A stretch of 64,000 nucleotides of DNA from Rhodanobacter fulvus Jip2 (GCF_000264315.1 NZ_AJXU01000043.1:1-64000); one strand, 5' to 3'. Shown: positions 7,123-16,080, counted from the first letter of the stretch. Notes: generated by a model not told the origin, from the letters alone. Program-made: numbers and translations.

Positions 7123-8808
7123 ATGTCTTATCAGGTACTCGCACGCAAGTGGCGCCCCCGTAAATTTTCCGAGCTGGTGGGGCAGGAACACGTGGTGCGC
7201 GCACTCACCAATGCGCTCGATACCGGACGCATGCACCACGCCTACCTGTTCACCGGCACGCGGGGTGTGGGCAAGACCACGATCGCGCGCATCTTCGCCA
7301 AATCATTGAACTGCGAGCGTGGGCAGTCGGCTGATCCCTGCGGCGAGTGCTCGGTATGCACGGCGGTGGACGAAGGCCGCTTCGTGGACCTGCTGGAGAT
7401 CGATGCGGCCAGCAACACCGGCGTGGACGATGTGCGCGAGCTGATCGAGAACGCGCAATACGCACCGTCGCGCGGCCGCTTCAAGGTGTACCTGGTCGAC
7501 GAGGTGCACATGCTGTCGAAGAACGCGTTCAACGCGTTGCTGAAAACGCTGGAAGAGCCGCCGCCGCACGTGAAATTCCTGCTCGCCACCACCGACCCGC
7601 AGAAGCTGCCGGTGACGGTGTTGTCGCGCTGCCTGAAGTTCAACCTGAAGCGTCTGCTGCCGGACCAGATCTCCGGCCAGATGCGGCACATCCTGGGTGC
7701 CGAGAACCTGACGTACGAGGAAGCCGCCATCGGTGAGCTGGCGCGCGCCGCGGATGGGTCATTGCGTGATGGCCTGTCGCTGCTCGATCAGGCGATCGCC
7801 TATGGCGGCGGCGCGCTTCGCGGCGACGATGTGCGAACGATGCTCGGCAGCGTGGCGCGTGGCCAGGTATTGGGCGTGCTCGATGCGCTGGCGGCGGGCG
7901 ACGGTGAGCGTCTCCTGGCCGAAGCCACGCAGATCGCGTCGTATTCGCCGGATTTCGGCAGCGTGCTGGACGACCTGGCCAGCGTGCTTCATCGCGTGCA
8001 GTTGATCCAGCTCATCCCCGGTTACCGGGCGGAAGAGGGCAGCGACGACGACCAGGCGTTGCCGGCACTCGCCGAACGCATGACGCCGGAGGATGTGCAG
8101 CTTTATTACCAGATCGCCACCTCGGGTCGCCGCGATCTGGCGCTGGCGCCAGATGCGCGCACCGGCTTCGAGATGGCGCTGTTGCGCATGCTGGCGTTCC
8201 GGCCGGGGGACGCGTCACCCACGGGTACGGAGCGATCGACCAGCCACACCCCGGCCCCCGTGCCAGCGCCCAGGCCGGCACCGGCACGGACGGAACAACG
8301 CGCCACACCCGTACCTCCCGCCACGGCTCCCTCGCCGCCGCGTGATACCGCGGTGGCGCCACCCGCGCCTGCACTTGCATCGTCCGCACCCGTGCCGCGC
8401 GACGCCAACGGCTTGCCGGTGTGGGAGGCCTTGATCGCCCAGGCGGGCTTGCGTGGTCCGCTGGGTTTGCTGGCGCAGAACGCCGTGCTGCGCGAACGCG
8501 ACGGACAAACCCTGGTGCTGGCACTGCAGCCGGTGCACATGCATCTGGCCGTCGAACCGATGGTCAGCCAGATGGAAGAGCGCATCGGCCAGGCGCTGGG
8601 CGAACGCATTCGCCTGCGCTTCGTCGGCAGCAGCGCGGATGCGGCGGTGGAGACGCCCGCGGCGCGGGCCGCGCAGGCGCGCGACATGGCGCAGTCGGCT
8701 GCCGAACAGGCGATCGAGGGCGACCCCCTGGTGCAATCATTGAAACGCGATTTCGGCGCCAAGGTGGTGCCGCAATCGATCAAGCCCATTGTTGACAGTC
8801 GATCCTGA
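7123..8808 (+). CDS. dnaX: DNA polymerase III subunit tau
   Basis: DnaX is the AAA+ clamp-loader subunit that also tethers the core polymerases and DnaB helicase. Walker A is GTRGVGKT (residues 45-52). Zinc-binding cysteines are at 64, 73, 76 and 79. Walker B is in YLVDEVHML. A Pro/Ala-rich linker (roughly residues 365-430) precedes the C-terminal tau domain. The ATG at 7123 (MSYQVLARKWRP) is the conserved start; a TTG at 7087 would add 12 unconserved residues. No A-rich slippery site like the E. coli A-AAA-AAG is visible, so a programmed gamma form is not predicted. Product 561 residues. Confidence 0.95.
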   Translation: MSYQVLARKWRPRKFSELVGQEHVVRALTNALDTGRMHHAYLFTGTRGVGKTTIARIFAKSLNCERGQSADPCGECSVCTAVDEGRFVDLLEIDAASNTGVDDVRELIENAQYAPSRGRFKVYLVDEVHMLSKNAFNALLKTLEEPPPHVKFLLATTDPQKLPVTVLSRCLKFNLKRLLPDQISGQMRHILGAENLTYEEAAIGELARAADGSLRDGLSLLDQAIAYGGGALRGDDVRTMLGSVARGQVLGVLDALAAGDGERLLAEATQIASYSPDFGSVLDDLASVLHRVQLIQLIPGYRAEEGSDDDQALPALAERMTPEDVQLYYQIATSGRRDLALAPDARTGFEMALLRMLAFRPGDASPTGTERSTSHTPAPVPAPRPAPARTEQRATPVPPATAPSPPRDTAVAPPAPALASSAPVPRDANGLPVWEALIAQAGLRGPLGLLAQNAVLRERDGQTLVLALQPVHMHLAVEPMVSQMEERIGQALGERIRLRFVGSSADAAVETPAARAAQARDMAQSAAEQAIEGDPLVQSLKRDFGAKVVPQSIKPIVDSRS

Positions 8809-8828
8809 CTGAAGAGCGGAGTAATGCC

Positions 8829-9152
8829 ATGAGAGGACAAATCGGCCAGCTGATGCAGCAGGCCCAGCGCATGCAGGAAGACATGAAGCGTGCGCAGGAA
8901 GAGCTCGCCAAACTGGAAGTTACCGGCAGCGCCGGTGGTGGCCTGGTCAGCGTGGTGATGACGGGCGCGCACGAGGTCCGCCGCGTGCAGATCGACCGCC
9001 AAACCTTCGCCGACGATCCGGAAATGGCCGAGGATCTCGTCGCCGCCGCCGTCAACGACGCGGTGAACAAGGTGGCGCAAGCCAGCAAGGACCGCCTCGG
9101 CGGCGTCACCGCCGGCATGAATCTGCCGGCCGGCTTCAAGATGCCGTTTTGA
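8829..9152 (+). CDS. ybaB: YbaB/EbfC family nucleoid-associated protein
   Basis: A 107-residue DNA-binding dimer of the YbaB/EbfC family. It begins with MRGQIGQLMQQAQRMQEDM and has the typical acidic/basic helix plus sheet core (VTGSAGGGLVSVVMTG). It sits between dnaX and recR as in most proteobacteria, which points to a role around replication or recombination. It starts 20 nt after dnaX with GGAG upstream. Confidence 0.93.
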   Translation: MRGQIGQLMQQAQRMQEDMKRAQEELAKLEVTGSAGGGLVSVVMTGAHEVRRVQIDRQTFADDPEMAEDLVAAAVNDAVNKVAQASKDRLGGVTAGMNLPAGFKMPF

Positions 9153-9156
9153 GGCA

Positions 9157-9253
9157 GGGAATGGAGAATCGGGAATGGAGAATGGTGAAAGCGGAGCGAG
9201 GCTTCCCGTGCTCTTGATCTTCCGATTCCCTATTCCCCATTCCCCATTCCCGG
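9157..9253. repeat. Inverted GGGAAT heptad array, copy A
   Basis: The left arm (9157-9185) repeats GGGAATNG-type units. The right arm (9222-9253) carries the inverse ATTCCC units and ends CCCGG. The arms can pair into a long hairpin with a loop of about 36 nt. The right arm ends 7 nt before the recR start. Two further copies occur in this window. Confidence 0.85.
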
Positions 9254-9260
9254 ATGTCCA

Positions 9261-9860
9261 ATGACCGGCTCGCCTCTCCTCGCCGACCTGATCGAAGCAT
9301 TGCGCTGCCTGCCTGGCGTGGGCGGCAAGAGTGCGCAGCGGATGGCCTTCCATTTGCTGGAGCGCGATCGCGAGCGTGGGCTGAAACTGGCGGCGGCGCT
9401 GGAGCAGGCGATGCAGCGTATCGGGCATTGCAACCGCTGCCGCAATTTCAGTGAAGACCCGTTGTGCGCGCTGTGCGCCAACAGCAGTCGCGACCGCCAG
9501 GTGCTGTGCGTGGTGGAGTCGCCGGTGGATGTGGCGGCGATCGAGCAGGCGACGGGGTATCGCGGCCAGTACTTCGTGCTGATGGGGCGCTTGTCGCCGC
9601 TGGACGGGCTTGGTCCGGAAGAATTGGGGCTGGGGCTGCTCACCCAACGGCTGGGTGAGGGCGAAATCGAGGAAATGATCATCGCCACCAATCCCACCGT
9701 CGAGGGTGAAGCCACGGCGCATTACCTGGCGCAACTGGCCCGCGCCGGCGGTATCCGGCCGACCCGGTTGGCGCATGGCGTGCCGCTGGGTGGTGAACTT
9801 GAATTCGTCGACCGCGGCACCCTCGCGCATGCGTTTGGTCGTCGACAGATCGTTGAGTGA
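9261..9860 (+). CDS. recR: Recombination mediator RecR
   Basis: RecR works with RecF/RecO to load RecA at single-strand gaps. The order is a helix-hairpin-helix ([15 protein letters not shown], residues 17-31), a four-cysteine zinc finger (Cys57, 60, 69, 72) and a Toprim domain beginning near [10 protein letters not shown]. Length 199 is standard. The leader immediately upstream is the heptad array, so no ordinary Shine-Dalgarno sequence is present; an overlapping out-of-frame ATG at 9254 is ignored. Confidence 0.96.
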   Translation: MTGSPLLADLIEALRCLPGVGGKSAQRMAFHLLERDRERGLKLAAALEQAMQRIGHCNRCRNFSEDPLCALCANSSRDRQVLCVVESPVDVAAIEQATGYRGQYFVLMGRLSPLDGLGPEELGLGLLTQRLGEGEIEEMIIATNPTVEGEATAHYLAQLARAGGIRPTRLAHGVPLGGELEFVDRGTLAHAFGRRQIVE

Positions 9861-9876
9861 CTAAGGGGAAAGCACC

Positions 9877-10221
9877 ATGAGCGACACGATTTTCAGCAAG
9901 ATCATCCGCCGCGAAATCCCCGCAGATATCGTCTACGAAGATGACGACGTGCTGGGTTTCAGGGACGTCAATCCGCAGGCCCCGATCCACGTGCTGTTCA
10001 TCCCGAAACGGCCGATGGCCACCTTGAACGACGCCGAGTCGGGCGATGCGGCGCTGCTGGGCAAGCTGTTGCTTGCCTGCGCTGATTACGCGCGCCAGGA
10101 AGGGGTTGCCGAGCAGGGTTATCGAACGGTGATCAATTGCAACGACGATGGCGGGCAGACGGTGTTCCATCTGCATGTCCATTTGCTGGCCGGCCGTCGC
10201 CTGACGTGGCCCCCGGGCTGA
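9877..10221 (+). CDS. Histidine triad (HIT) nucleotide-binding protein
   Basis: HinT-type purine nucleoside phosphoramidase of 114 residues. The HIT motif is HLHVHLL (His98, His100, His102), and SDTIFSKIIRREIPADIVYEDD-like N-terminal residues match the HinT branch. It starts 16 nt after recR with AGGGGAAAG upstream and probably belongs to that transcript. A terminator follows. Confidence 0.9.
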   Translation: MSDTIFSKIIRREIPADIVYEDDDVLGFRDVNPQAPIHVLFIPKRPMATLNDAESGDAALLGKLLLACADYARQEGVAEQGYRTVINCNDDGGQTVFHLHVHLLAGRRLTWPPG

Positions 10222-10245
10222 GCGGGCTATACGGCATGGCAATAC

Positions 10246-10274
10246 GAAAACGCCGGCACGAAGCCGGCGTTTTC
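10246..10274. terminator. Bidirectional rho-independent terminator
   Basis: GAAAACGCCGGC pairs perfectly with GCCGGCGTTTTC around a 5-nt loop. It lies between the convergent HIT and Slp-like genes, with T runs on both strands. Confidence 0.88.
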
Positions 10275-10285
10275 TTTGGGTCCCG

Positions 10286-10891
10286 TCATTTGCCGCGTGG
10301 TGGATGCTGGTGCGGAGGTCGCACGATGATCACCCGTGGCTGGTTCCAGTAAGGATTGCCCCAACCGTAGCCGCCGAAGCCGGGGCCGTAATAGCGGCCA
10401 AAGCCCGGGCCCCAGAACGGGTCGTAGAAGCCCGGCCCGTAACGCTGCGGCGCGACCCGCTTCGGCCACAGGTAAACCACGTCGGCCTCGACCCGGGGGT
10501 AGGCGTAATCGAATTCGCCCACCTTCTGCGACACGATGCCGTGCAGTGTGCCGGTTACCGTCAGCTCGCGGCCGCGGGTGAATACCTCGGGGTCGTAGAA
10601 GCCGTTGCGGCAGGCGACGAAGCGCCCTTCGCTTTCACCCTCGACACCGGCCTTGGGGCGTGCCTGATCGTTGAGCGGGCGGGACAGCAGATAGAAACAG
10701 GTCTGCTGCGGACCCGGCTCGGTCTTGATGATTTCGCCACCCCAGCGTACGTGCGTACCGCCGGCACCGCCCTGTTGGGCAGCCGCGGTGCTGACGCTGG
10801 AATAGGTGCCCTGCAGCGGTTGCGGAATGGTGGCGCAGCCGCCCAGCAGGGCGATGGCCGCGACGAGGGCAAGCGGGCGATAGGGGGACAT
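10286..10891 (-). CDS. Slp family outer-membrane lipoprotein
   Basis: The 201-residue product starts with a type II signal peptide (MSPYRPLALVAAIALLGGC). The lipobox LGGC puts the lipidated cysteine at 19, and Ala follows it, consistent with outer-membrane sorting. The core (VRWGGEI..., RFVACRNGFYDP, GRELTVTGTL) matches Slp proteins, stress or starvation lipoproteins of unknown function. The C-terminus is a Gly/Tyr/Pro/Phe-rich tail with repeated YGPGF or PGF units and ends with a His/Pro cluster. The ATG at 10891 with GGAG upstream is chosen over one at 10942, which would block the signal peptide. Confidence 0.85.
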   Translation of the reverse strand: MSPYRPLALVAAIALLGGCATIPQPLQGTYSSVSTAAAQQGGAGGTHVRWGGEIIKTEPGPQQTCFYLLSRPLNDQARPKAGVEGESEGRFVACRNGFYDPEVFTRGRELTVTGTLHGIVSQKVGEFDYAYPRVEADVVYLWPKRVAPQRYGPGFYDPFWGPGFGRYYGPGFGGYGWGNPYWNQPRVIIVRPPHQHPPRGK

Positions 10892-10938
10892 GACGGTTTC
10901 TCCGGCAGGGGCGATGGCGTGCGCGATCACTTCAATGA

Positions 10939-12915
10939 TCATTTGACCACGTCGAGGGGGCGGAATTCCCGTACGGCAACAGAAAATGCGCGCACGGATT
11001 CAGTCGACGGGTGGTCCTGGGCGTAACGCAATGACAGATACAGATTCATCAGTGCTTCCAGTTCATGGCGCTGCGTGGGCAAGGCTCTCGCGGCGCGGCT
11101 CAGATAATGCTGCGGCCCTTCACTGGAACGCCGCGTGATTCCGCGGCGCGCCAGCTTGCTTTCAAGCCGGTGCATGGCGGCGCGCAGGTGATCGCGCGCT
11201 TCGCGCCGCCATAGCGCCCAGCCCAGCCCGAGGGCAACAAACAGCACGCTGCTGATCGCCAGCAGCAGGCCAAGCATCCCGGTATCGGTGTTGCGTATGC
11301 CGAAAGGCGTCAGCAGGCCTCGCTGGCGCAAGGCATCGAAACCCACAACGGCCTGATCCCACCATCGGTTGACAACGTCCCAGCGGTTGCGCACGTCCTG
11401 CAGCCAGTCGTTGCGGTACCAGTCACGTTGATCGCCGGCCGCCGCAGACGCGCCCAGGGTCACGCGCTCGGGCCGCACGGCGGCGGTGGGATCGACGCGA
11501 ACCCAGCCGCGCCCGGCCAGCCACACTTCGCTCCATGCATGCGCATCCGAGTTGCGTACCAGCAGGTAGTCGGCCAGCTTGTTCCAGTAGCCGCCCTGGT
11601 AGCCGGTGACCACCCGCGCGGGAATGCCGGCGGCGCGCATCAGCACGGTGAACGACGACGCGTAGTGCTCGCAGAAACCCTCCTGCGTGGAAAACAGGAA
11701 GTCGTCGATGGAGTCGCGGCCCAGCGGCGCGGGCGCCAGGGTGTAGCGAAAGCCGCCATCGTGGAACAGTGCCAGCGCCGCATCCACGATCGCCGCATCA
11801 TCGCTGCCGAAGCGTTGGCGCCATTGCGCTGCCAAGGCATGGCTGCGTGGATTGAATGCCGTCGGAAGTTGCAGGCTGCGCTGCCGCGATGCGGGATCGA
11901 GCACCGCTTGCAGCCGGTATCGCGACGCCGACGTGGCGGCGTAGCTGATCGCTTCGGTCACCACCTTGTCCGCCAGCACTTCGCGGTCGGGTTGCATCCG
12001 CGATTGCGTTGGCGCCTGCAGCGGTACGTCCAGGGTCGGCAGTACCCGTTGGCGGGTGGGCTGCAGCGTGATCCGGTAGCTGACTGTCGTGCCGGCCTCG
12101 ATTGCGGCGACCGCTTCACGCGGATCGGGTGGCCTGCGGTGCCAGCCGCGGCCGTCGTAGTAGCCCATCACGTAGGCGCGAAAATAGCGCAGGTCGGTGG
12201 CCGGTGGCGGTCCGTCGAAACTCACCCGCATGGCGGGCCGGTCGTCGGTGAGCAACTCGGTGAAATTTCCCGGCGTCATGCTGTCGCTGAGACCGGTGGT
12301 TGCCTGTCGCGGGGACGGCGCGCCCCACAGCGGCGTGCTCAATCGCGGCACCAGCAGAAACGCGAGCAGTGCCAATGGCAGGGCGGAGAACAACAACCCC
12401 AGGTTGGACAGCACGGTGCGGCGCGTGCTGGTGGGCAGGCGCGCCGGTTGCAGCGCGCGCAAGGTGGCCAACGCGGGCAGCAGGCCCAGCGCCACCACGA
12501 GGGTGGCGATCAGGCCCTGATCGAACAGCAGGGCAACCATCAGCGCAAAGCAGGCGAAGCTGATGCCCACCCGCGCATCGCGTTCGGTCTCGCTTTCCAG
12601 CAGTTTCAGCACCAGCAGGCCCACGGCCAGCGCGGTGCCCGGTTCGCGGCCGAAAATGCTGCCGTACCAGGCGATCACCACCAGGGTCAGCAACACCAGC
12701 ATCGGCAATTTCAGCCAGGCGGGTACCCGGCCGGTTTGCTGCCGCCGCTGCCACCAGCGCCAGCCGAGTATCAATGCCAGCGCCCCGCTCAACCACCACG
12801 GCAGATGCGGCGCATGCAGCGCCAGGACCATGGCGAGCGTGCCGCTGAGCAGGTCGAAGGCGCGGTTGTCGATCGGGGCGTCGATGGTGGCTTGCGGGCG
12901 CGGCGTGCGTTTCAT
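10939..12915 (-). CDS. TgpA-type transglutaminase, membrane protein
   Basis: This 658-residue protein has several N-terminal membrane helices (DUF3488 region). A large periplasmic transglutaminase-like core follows, with the catalytic Cys in EGFCEHYASSF and the His in DAHAWSEVW, then Asp in RVDPTAA. One more membrane helix (LGLLLAISSVLFVALGLGW) and a DUF4129-like C-terminus end the protein. TgpA is essential in Pseudomonas aeruginosa; its substrate is unknown. The start overlaps the stop of the DUF58 gene (ATGA). MoxR, DUF58 and TgpA form one unit. Confidence 0.88.
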   Translation of the reverse strand: MKRTPRPQATIDAPIDNRAFDLLSGTLAMVLALHAPHLPWWLSGALALILGWRWWQRRQQTGRVPAWLKLPMLVLLTLVVIAWYGSIFGREPGTALAVGLLVLKLLESETERDARVGISFACFALMVALLFDQGLIATLVVALGLLPALATLRALQPARLPTSTRRTVLSNLGLLFSALPLALLAFLLVPRLSTPLWGAPSPRQATTGLSDSMTPGNFTELLTDDRPAMRVSFDGPPPATDLRYFRAYVMGYYDGRGWHRRPPDPREAVAAIEAGTTVSYRITLQPTRQRVLPTLDVPLQAPTQSRMQPDREVLADKVVTEAISYAATSASRYRLQAVLDPASRQRSLQLPTAFNPRSHALAAQWRQRFGSDDAAIVDAALALFHDGGFRYTLAPAPLGRDSIDDFLFSTQEGFCEHYASSFTVLMRAAGIPARVVTGYQGGYWNKLADYLLVRNSDAHAWSEVWLAGRGWVRVDPTAAVRPERVTLGASAAAGDQRDWYRNDWLQDVRNRWDVVNRWWDQAVVGFDALRQRGLLTPFGIRNTDTGMLGLLLAISSVLFVALGLGWALWRREARDHLRAAMHRLESKLARRGITRRSSEGPQHYLSRAARALPTQRHELEALMNLYLSLRYAQDHPSTESVRAFSVAVREFRPLDVVK

Positions 12916-13865
12916 GGCAACTGCGCCAGCGCGTTCATGCAGTGGGCGTAATGCTCCGGTCCGCTGCCGTTGGGGATGATGTTGCCAGGCAGCCACAGGC
13001 TGAAATGACGCTGTTGCGCGTGGGCCTCGTTGACCCAGCGGGCCAGCCGGGAGATGCGCGATTCATCGTCGAGTCCGTCGAGGCGGCGCCAGTCCAGTTG
13101 CCATTGCGGACGGTTCTGCGCCCGCTCGAAGTCCTTCACCAGCAGGTTGTCGTGGCGCGCGCTGGCTTTCCAGGCGACGTGGCGCTGCGGATCGCCCACG
13201 CGATACTCGCGCAGCGCCGCCAGCTCGTCACCCTGCAGCAGGCGCATGTGCCGTGCATCCTCGGCCGGCGCGACCGGCGGTGGACCGGCTTCTTCCGGGC
13301 GCGGCCACACCAGCACGGCCTGCTCCGGATGCAGCCAGCTCCATGCGCGAAACAGCCCCAGCGGCCAGTTGCTCCAGACCCGCAGGCGCGTCAGCGACTG
13401 CCAGCCGCGTCGCGTCGTCGGCATCATCAATTTCAAATGCACGACCGCGCCGGCATCGATCGCGAAGGCGGTGGTGTCCCGGCCGAGTTCCACCCGGATC
13501 GCCTGGCGCACGCGTGACGAATCGAAGGCAAGCGTGAGCTCGATCGGTTGCCCCGCCACGGCATGGCCGGCCCGGATGTGGCCCAGCCGCAGACCATCGA
13601 GGTCGCGGAACGCCACCAGCATGCTGGCGGCGCTGGCCGCGCCGAGCAGGCAGGTCAGCAGCAGGGCGGCGTTGTTGGCGTAATTCAGCGCGCCCACCAG
13701 CATCACCAGCAGCAACACCGAAAAACCCAGGCCGAAACCGGTCGGCACGATGTAGATGCGCCGCCGGTGCAATTCGATCGGCAGCTTTTCGGCCCGGCGG
13801 TAGCGGGTGAGGGACGGCAGCCGGCGCTCGGCCAGTTGTTGCGCGCGCTGCAGCAGCGGAGCCAT
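12912..13865 (-). CDS. DUF58 domain-containing protein
   Basis: A 317-residue protein with two adjacent membrane helices (IVPTGFGLGFSVLLLVMLVGA and NNAALLLTCLLGAASAASM region). A cytoplasmic domain carries the DUF58 hallmark GDELAALREYRVGDPQRHVAWKAS. DUF58 proteins have a VWA-like fold and pair with MoxR ATPases. The start at 13865 overlaps the MoxR stop by one base. The longer frame to 14015 runs inside moxR and is rejected. The context suggests an ATPase-driven envelope chaperone system with the transglutaminase. Confidence 0.87.
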   Translation of the reverse strand: MAPLLQRAQQLAERRLPSLTRYRRAEKLPIELHRRRIYIVPTGFGLGFSVLLLVMLVGALNYANNAALLLTCLLGAASAASMLVAFRDLDGLRLGHIRAGHAVAGQPIELTLAFDSSRVRQAIRVELGRDTTAFAIDAGAVVHLKLMMPTTRRGWQSLTRLRVWSNWPLGLFRAWSWLHPEQAVLVWPRPEEAGPPPVAPAEDARHMRLLQGDELAALREYRVGDPQRHVAWKASARHDNLLVKDFERAQNRPQWQLDWRRLDGLDDESRISRLARWVNEAHAQQRHFSLWLPGNIIPNGSGPEHYAHCMNALAQLP

Positions 13866-14806
13866 CAATCCACCGCCACCTCGGCCAGCAACTGGCGCGC
13901 CAGCGTCTCGCCGTTGGCGCCGCGCACGGGCAGCAGCCGATGCGCCGCCAGGGGCACGAACAAGGCCTGCACATCCTCGGGCAGCACGTGGGTTCGACCA
14001 CTCAGCAAGGCCCACGCCCGCGCCGCCGCAAGCAGCGCCAGCCCCGCGCGCGGTGACAGCCCGGCGCGAATGTCCGGATGGCGGCGGCTGGCCGTGAGCA
14101 AGGCCTGCAGGTAGTCGAGCAGGGCGGCGCTGGCGGTGATCGATTGCGCCTGTCGGTGCAATGCGGACAGCGCCGCGCCGTCGAGTTGCGGCGCCAGTTG
14201 CGCCAGCAGGTCGCGTCGATCGCTGCCGGTCAGCAATGCGCGCTCGGCCGCCGCGTCCGGATAATCCAGCGACAGCCGCAGCATGAAGCGGTCCAGTTGC
14301 GAATCGGGCAACGGGAAGGTGCCATTGAGGTCCAGTGGATTCTGCGTGGCCACCACGAAAAACGGCTGCGCCAGCGCATGCGTCTGGCCGTCGACGGTGA
14401 CCTGGTCCTCGGCCATCGCTTCGAGCAGCGCGCTTTGTGTCTTGGGGCTGGCGCGGTTGATCTCGTCGGCCAGCAGCAGGCCGGTGAAGATCGGCCCGGG
14501 ATGAAAGCGGAACTGGCCGGTTTCGCGCTCGTACACGCTGACGCCGATGATGTCCGAGGGCAGCAGGTCGCTGGTGAACTGCACCCGCTGGAATTCCAGC
14601 GCGAAAGTCGCCGCCAGCGCGTGCGCCAGCGTGGTCTTGCCTACGCCAGGCACATCTTCCAGCAGCAGGTGGCCGCCCGCGATCAGGCAGGCAAACGCCA
14701 GCTTCACCTGCCGCGCTTTTCCCAGCAGGACCTGGTTGACCTGGGCGATGGCGGCGTCCAGCCGCTGTTGCAGGGAGGAATCACGAAGCGGCGTGGTGGC
14801 TGGCAT
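13865..14806 (-). CDS. MoxR family AAA+ ATPase
   Basis: A 313-residue MoxR-type chaperone-like ATPase. Walker A is GVGKTT (residues 54-59). Walker B is LLADEINRASPKTQSALLEAM, sensor residues follow at ATQNPLDLNGTFPLP, and sensor 2 is in the LSPRAGLALL region. MoxR proteins insert cofactors or remodel partners and are usually encoded next to VWA or DUF58 proteins, as here. It is first in the three-gene minus-strand set; the 97 bp upstream show no clear promoter. Confidence 0.9.
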   Translation of the reverse strand: MPATTPLRDSSLQQRLDAAIAQVNQVLLGKARQVKLAFACLIAGGHLLLEDVPGVGKTTLAHALAATFALEFQRVQFTSDLLPSDIIGVSVYERETGQFRFHPGPIFTGLLLADEINRASPKTQSALLEAMAEDQVTVDGQTHALAQPFFVVATQNPLDLNGTFPLPDSQLDRFMLRLSLDYPDAAAERALLTGSDRRDLLAQLAPQLDGAALSALHRQAQSITASAALLDYLQALLTASRRHPDIRAGLSPRAGLALLAAARAWALLSGRTHVLPEDVQALFVPLAAHRLLPVRGANGETLARQLLAEVAVD

Positions 14807-14903
14807 GGGCGGTCGATGCGGGAAGGGTAGTGGTGACCTTACCCATGCCGAGTCGGAACCGTCCAGCGACCATGCCGCAATTTGCCGCGCGCCCGAGCGG
14901 CTC

Positions 14904-15494
14904 CTAGGGCAGGGCGATGCCGCAGTCGCGCAACAACCGGGCTACCGCGATCAGCGGCAGGCCGATCAACGCGCTGGGGTCGCTGTTGTCGATGCCCTCG
15001 AACAGGCTGATGCCCAGGCCCTCGCACTTGAAACTGCCCGCGCAGTCGAGCGGTTGCTCGCGCTCGATATAGCGGGCGATTTCCTCCTCCCGCAACGGAC
15101 GGAAGCGCACGCGGGTGTGATCGACGTGCACGTGCCGGCGACCGTCGCGGGTATCCAGCACGCAGACGGCCGTATGAAAATCCACCCGACGGCCCGAGCT
15201 GGCCAGCAATTGCTCGCGGGCGTGCGCTGCCGTGCCGGGCTTGTCCAGCAGCGTTCCGTCCAGTTCGGCCACCTGGTCCGATCCGATGATCACGGCGTCG
15301 CGCCGTGTGCCGGCCGCTGCCTCGGCCTTGGCGATGGCCAGCCGCAGCGCTCGTGCGTGTGGGCTTTCACCCGCCACTGGCGCTTCGTCGGTACCGGGGG
15401 CGCAGGGCTCGAAATCCACGCCCAGCCGGCGCAGCAGCTCGGCGCGGTAACGTGATGTGGAGGCAAGTACCAATCGGACGGCGCTGCCGCTCAT
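14904..15494 (-). CDS. Maf-family nucleotide pyrophosphatase, YceF type
   Basis: YceF-type Maf proteins hydrolyse modified nucleotides such as m7GTP. The 196-residue sequence shows LVLASTSRYRAELL at the N-terminus, the catalytic IIGSDQV, the LDKPGT loop, and the YceF signature CAGSFKCEGLGISLF. The start overlaps the stop of the upstream membrane protein (ATGA). In E. coli yceF is likewise divergent from yceD-rpmF. Confidence 0.9.
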   Translation of the reverse strand: MSGSAVRLVLASTSRYRAELLRRLGVDFEPCAPGTDEAPVAGESPHARALRLAIAKAEAAAGTRRDAVIIGSDQVAELDGTLLDKPGTAAHAREQLLASSGRRVDFHTAVCVLDTRDGRRHVHVDHTRVRFRPLREEEIARYIEREQPLDCAGSFKCEGLGISLFEGIDNSDPSALIGLPLIAVARLLRDCGIALP

Positions 15495-15946
15495 GCGTCG
15501 GGGTCGCGGCGGATGTGGTCGCGCATGGCGCTGTCCAGATCGGTCTGGGCCTGGCTCAGCGCCTGCAGCAGCGGGCGCAGACGCGCGCGCGCGCTCAGCA
15601 ACGAGTTGCGTGCTTCGTCGATTTCATGTGCCTTGGCGTGGGGCAGGCGGTCGCGGATCCACAGCCTCTGCTGCAGCAGGGCGCGCAGGCCGGCGTCGAT
15701 CGCGTGCTGGGCGTCTTCCTCGCCCGCGGCAGGCAGGTCAGGGTTGATCGACATCACGGCGTAGGCCTGCTGCAAGCCGCTGCGGCAGGTCTTGAGATCG
15801 CTCTCCAGCCGGTCGGCCAGGTCGAGCAGGCTGGTGAGGCTTTCGGCGCGGCCCGGGCGGCGCAGCAACAGCCAGCCTGTCGCGGCAACAAGAAGCGCCA
15901 GCAACGTGGCGGCGCCGAGCGTCAGGTAGACATTCAAGGTGCGCAT
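15491..15946 (-). CDS. Hypothetical single-span membrane protein
   Basis: I do not recognise this 151-residue protein. It has one N-terminal membrane helix (VYLTLGAATLLALLVAATGW) followed by a charged helical region predicted to face the periplasm or cytoplasm. Leucine-rich heptad-like stretches (LLDLADRLESDL, ALLQQRLWIRDRL, LRPLLQALSQAQTDL) suggest a coiled coil. It is co-transcribed with the Maf gene by a 4-nt overlap. The start at 15946 is chosen over 16003 because it puts the helix near the N-terminus. Confidence 0.65.
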   Translation of the reverse strand: MRTLNVYLTLGAATLLALLVAATGWLLLRRPGRAESLTSLLDLADRLESDLKTCRSGLQQAYAVMSINPDLPAAGEEDAQHAIDAGLRALLQQRLWIRDRLPHAKAHEIDEARNSLLSARARLRPLLQALSQAQTDLDSAMRDHIRRDPDA

Positions 15947-16051
15947 CCAGGCGACACGGGGTCGAAAGGCCCCAGTCTGCCGTATCGTGGGCGGATCAGG
16001 CAAAATGGGCAGATTGCCGGCCCCGTCCCGCCGGCTGTTGCGCCACGCCGG

Positions 16052-16080
16052 TTGACTTCGATCGGGTTCAAACCTACCAT
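16052..16080 (+). promoter_or_regulatory. Sigma-70-like promoter of yceD-rpmF
   Basis: TTGACT, exactly 17 nt, then TACCAT. Transcription would begin near 16087, only about 3 nt before the yceD ATG, implying a leaderless or nearly leaderless mRNA. Confidence 0.6.

Noticed and set aside
6415-7239. Minus-strand frame with GGESGIRTRD and repeated GNRTC motifs
   Set aside because: It is a translation of tRNA-Ser, 4.5S RNA and the direct repeats, a known annotation artefact.
7123-8808. Programmed frameshift in dnaX making a gamma subunit
   Set aside because: No A-rich slippery heptamer or following stimulatory hairpin was found near the end of the AAA+ and linker region.
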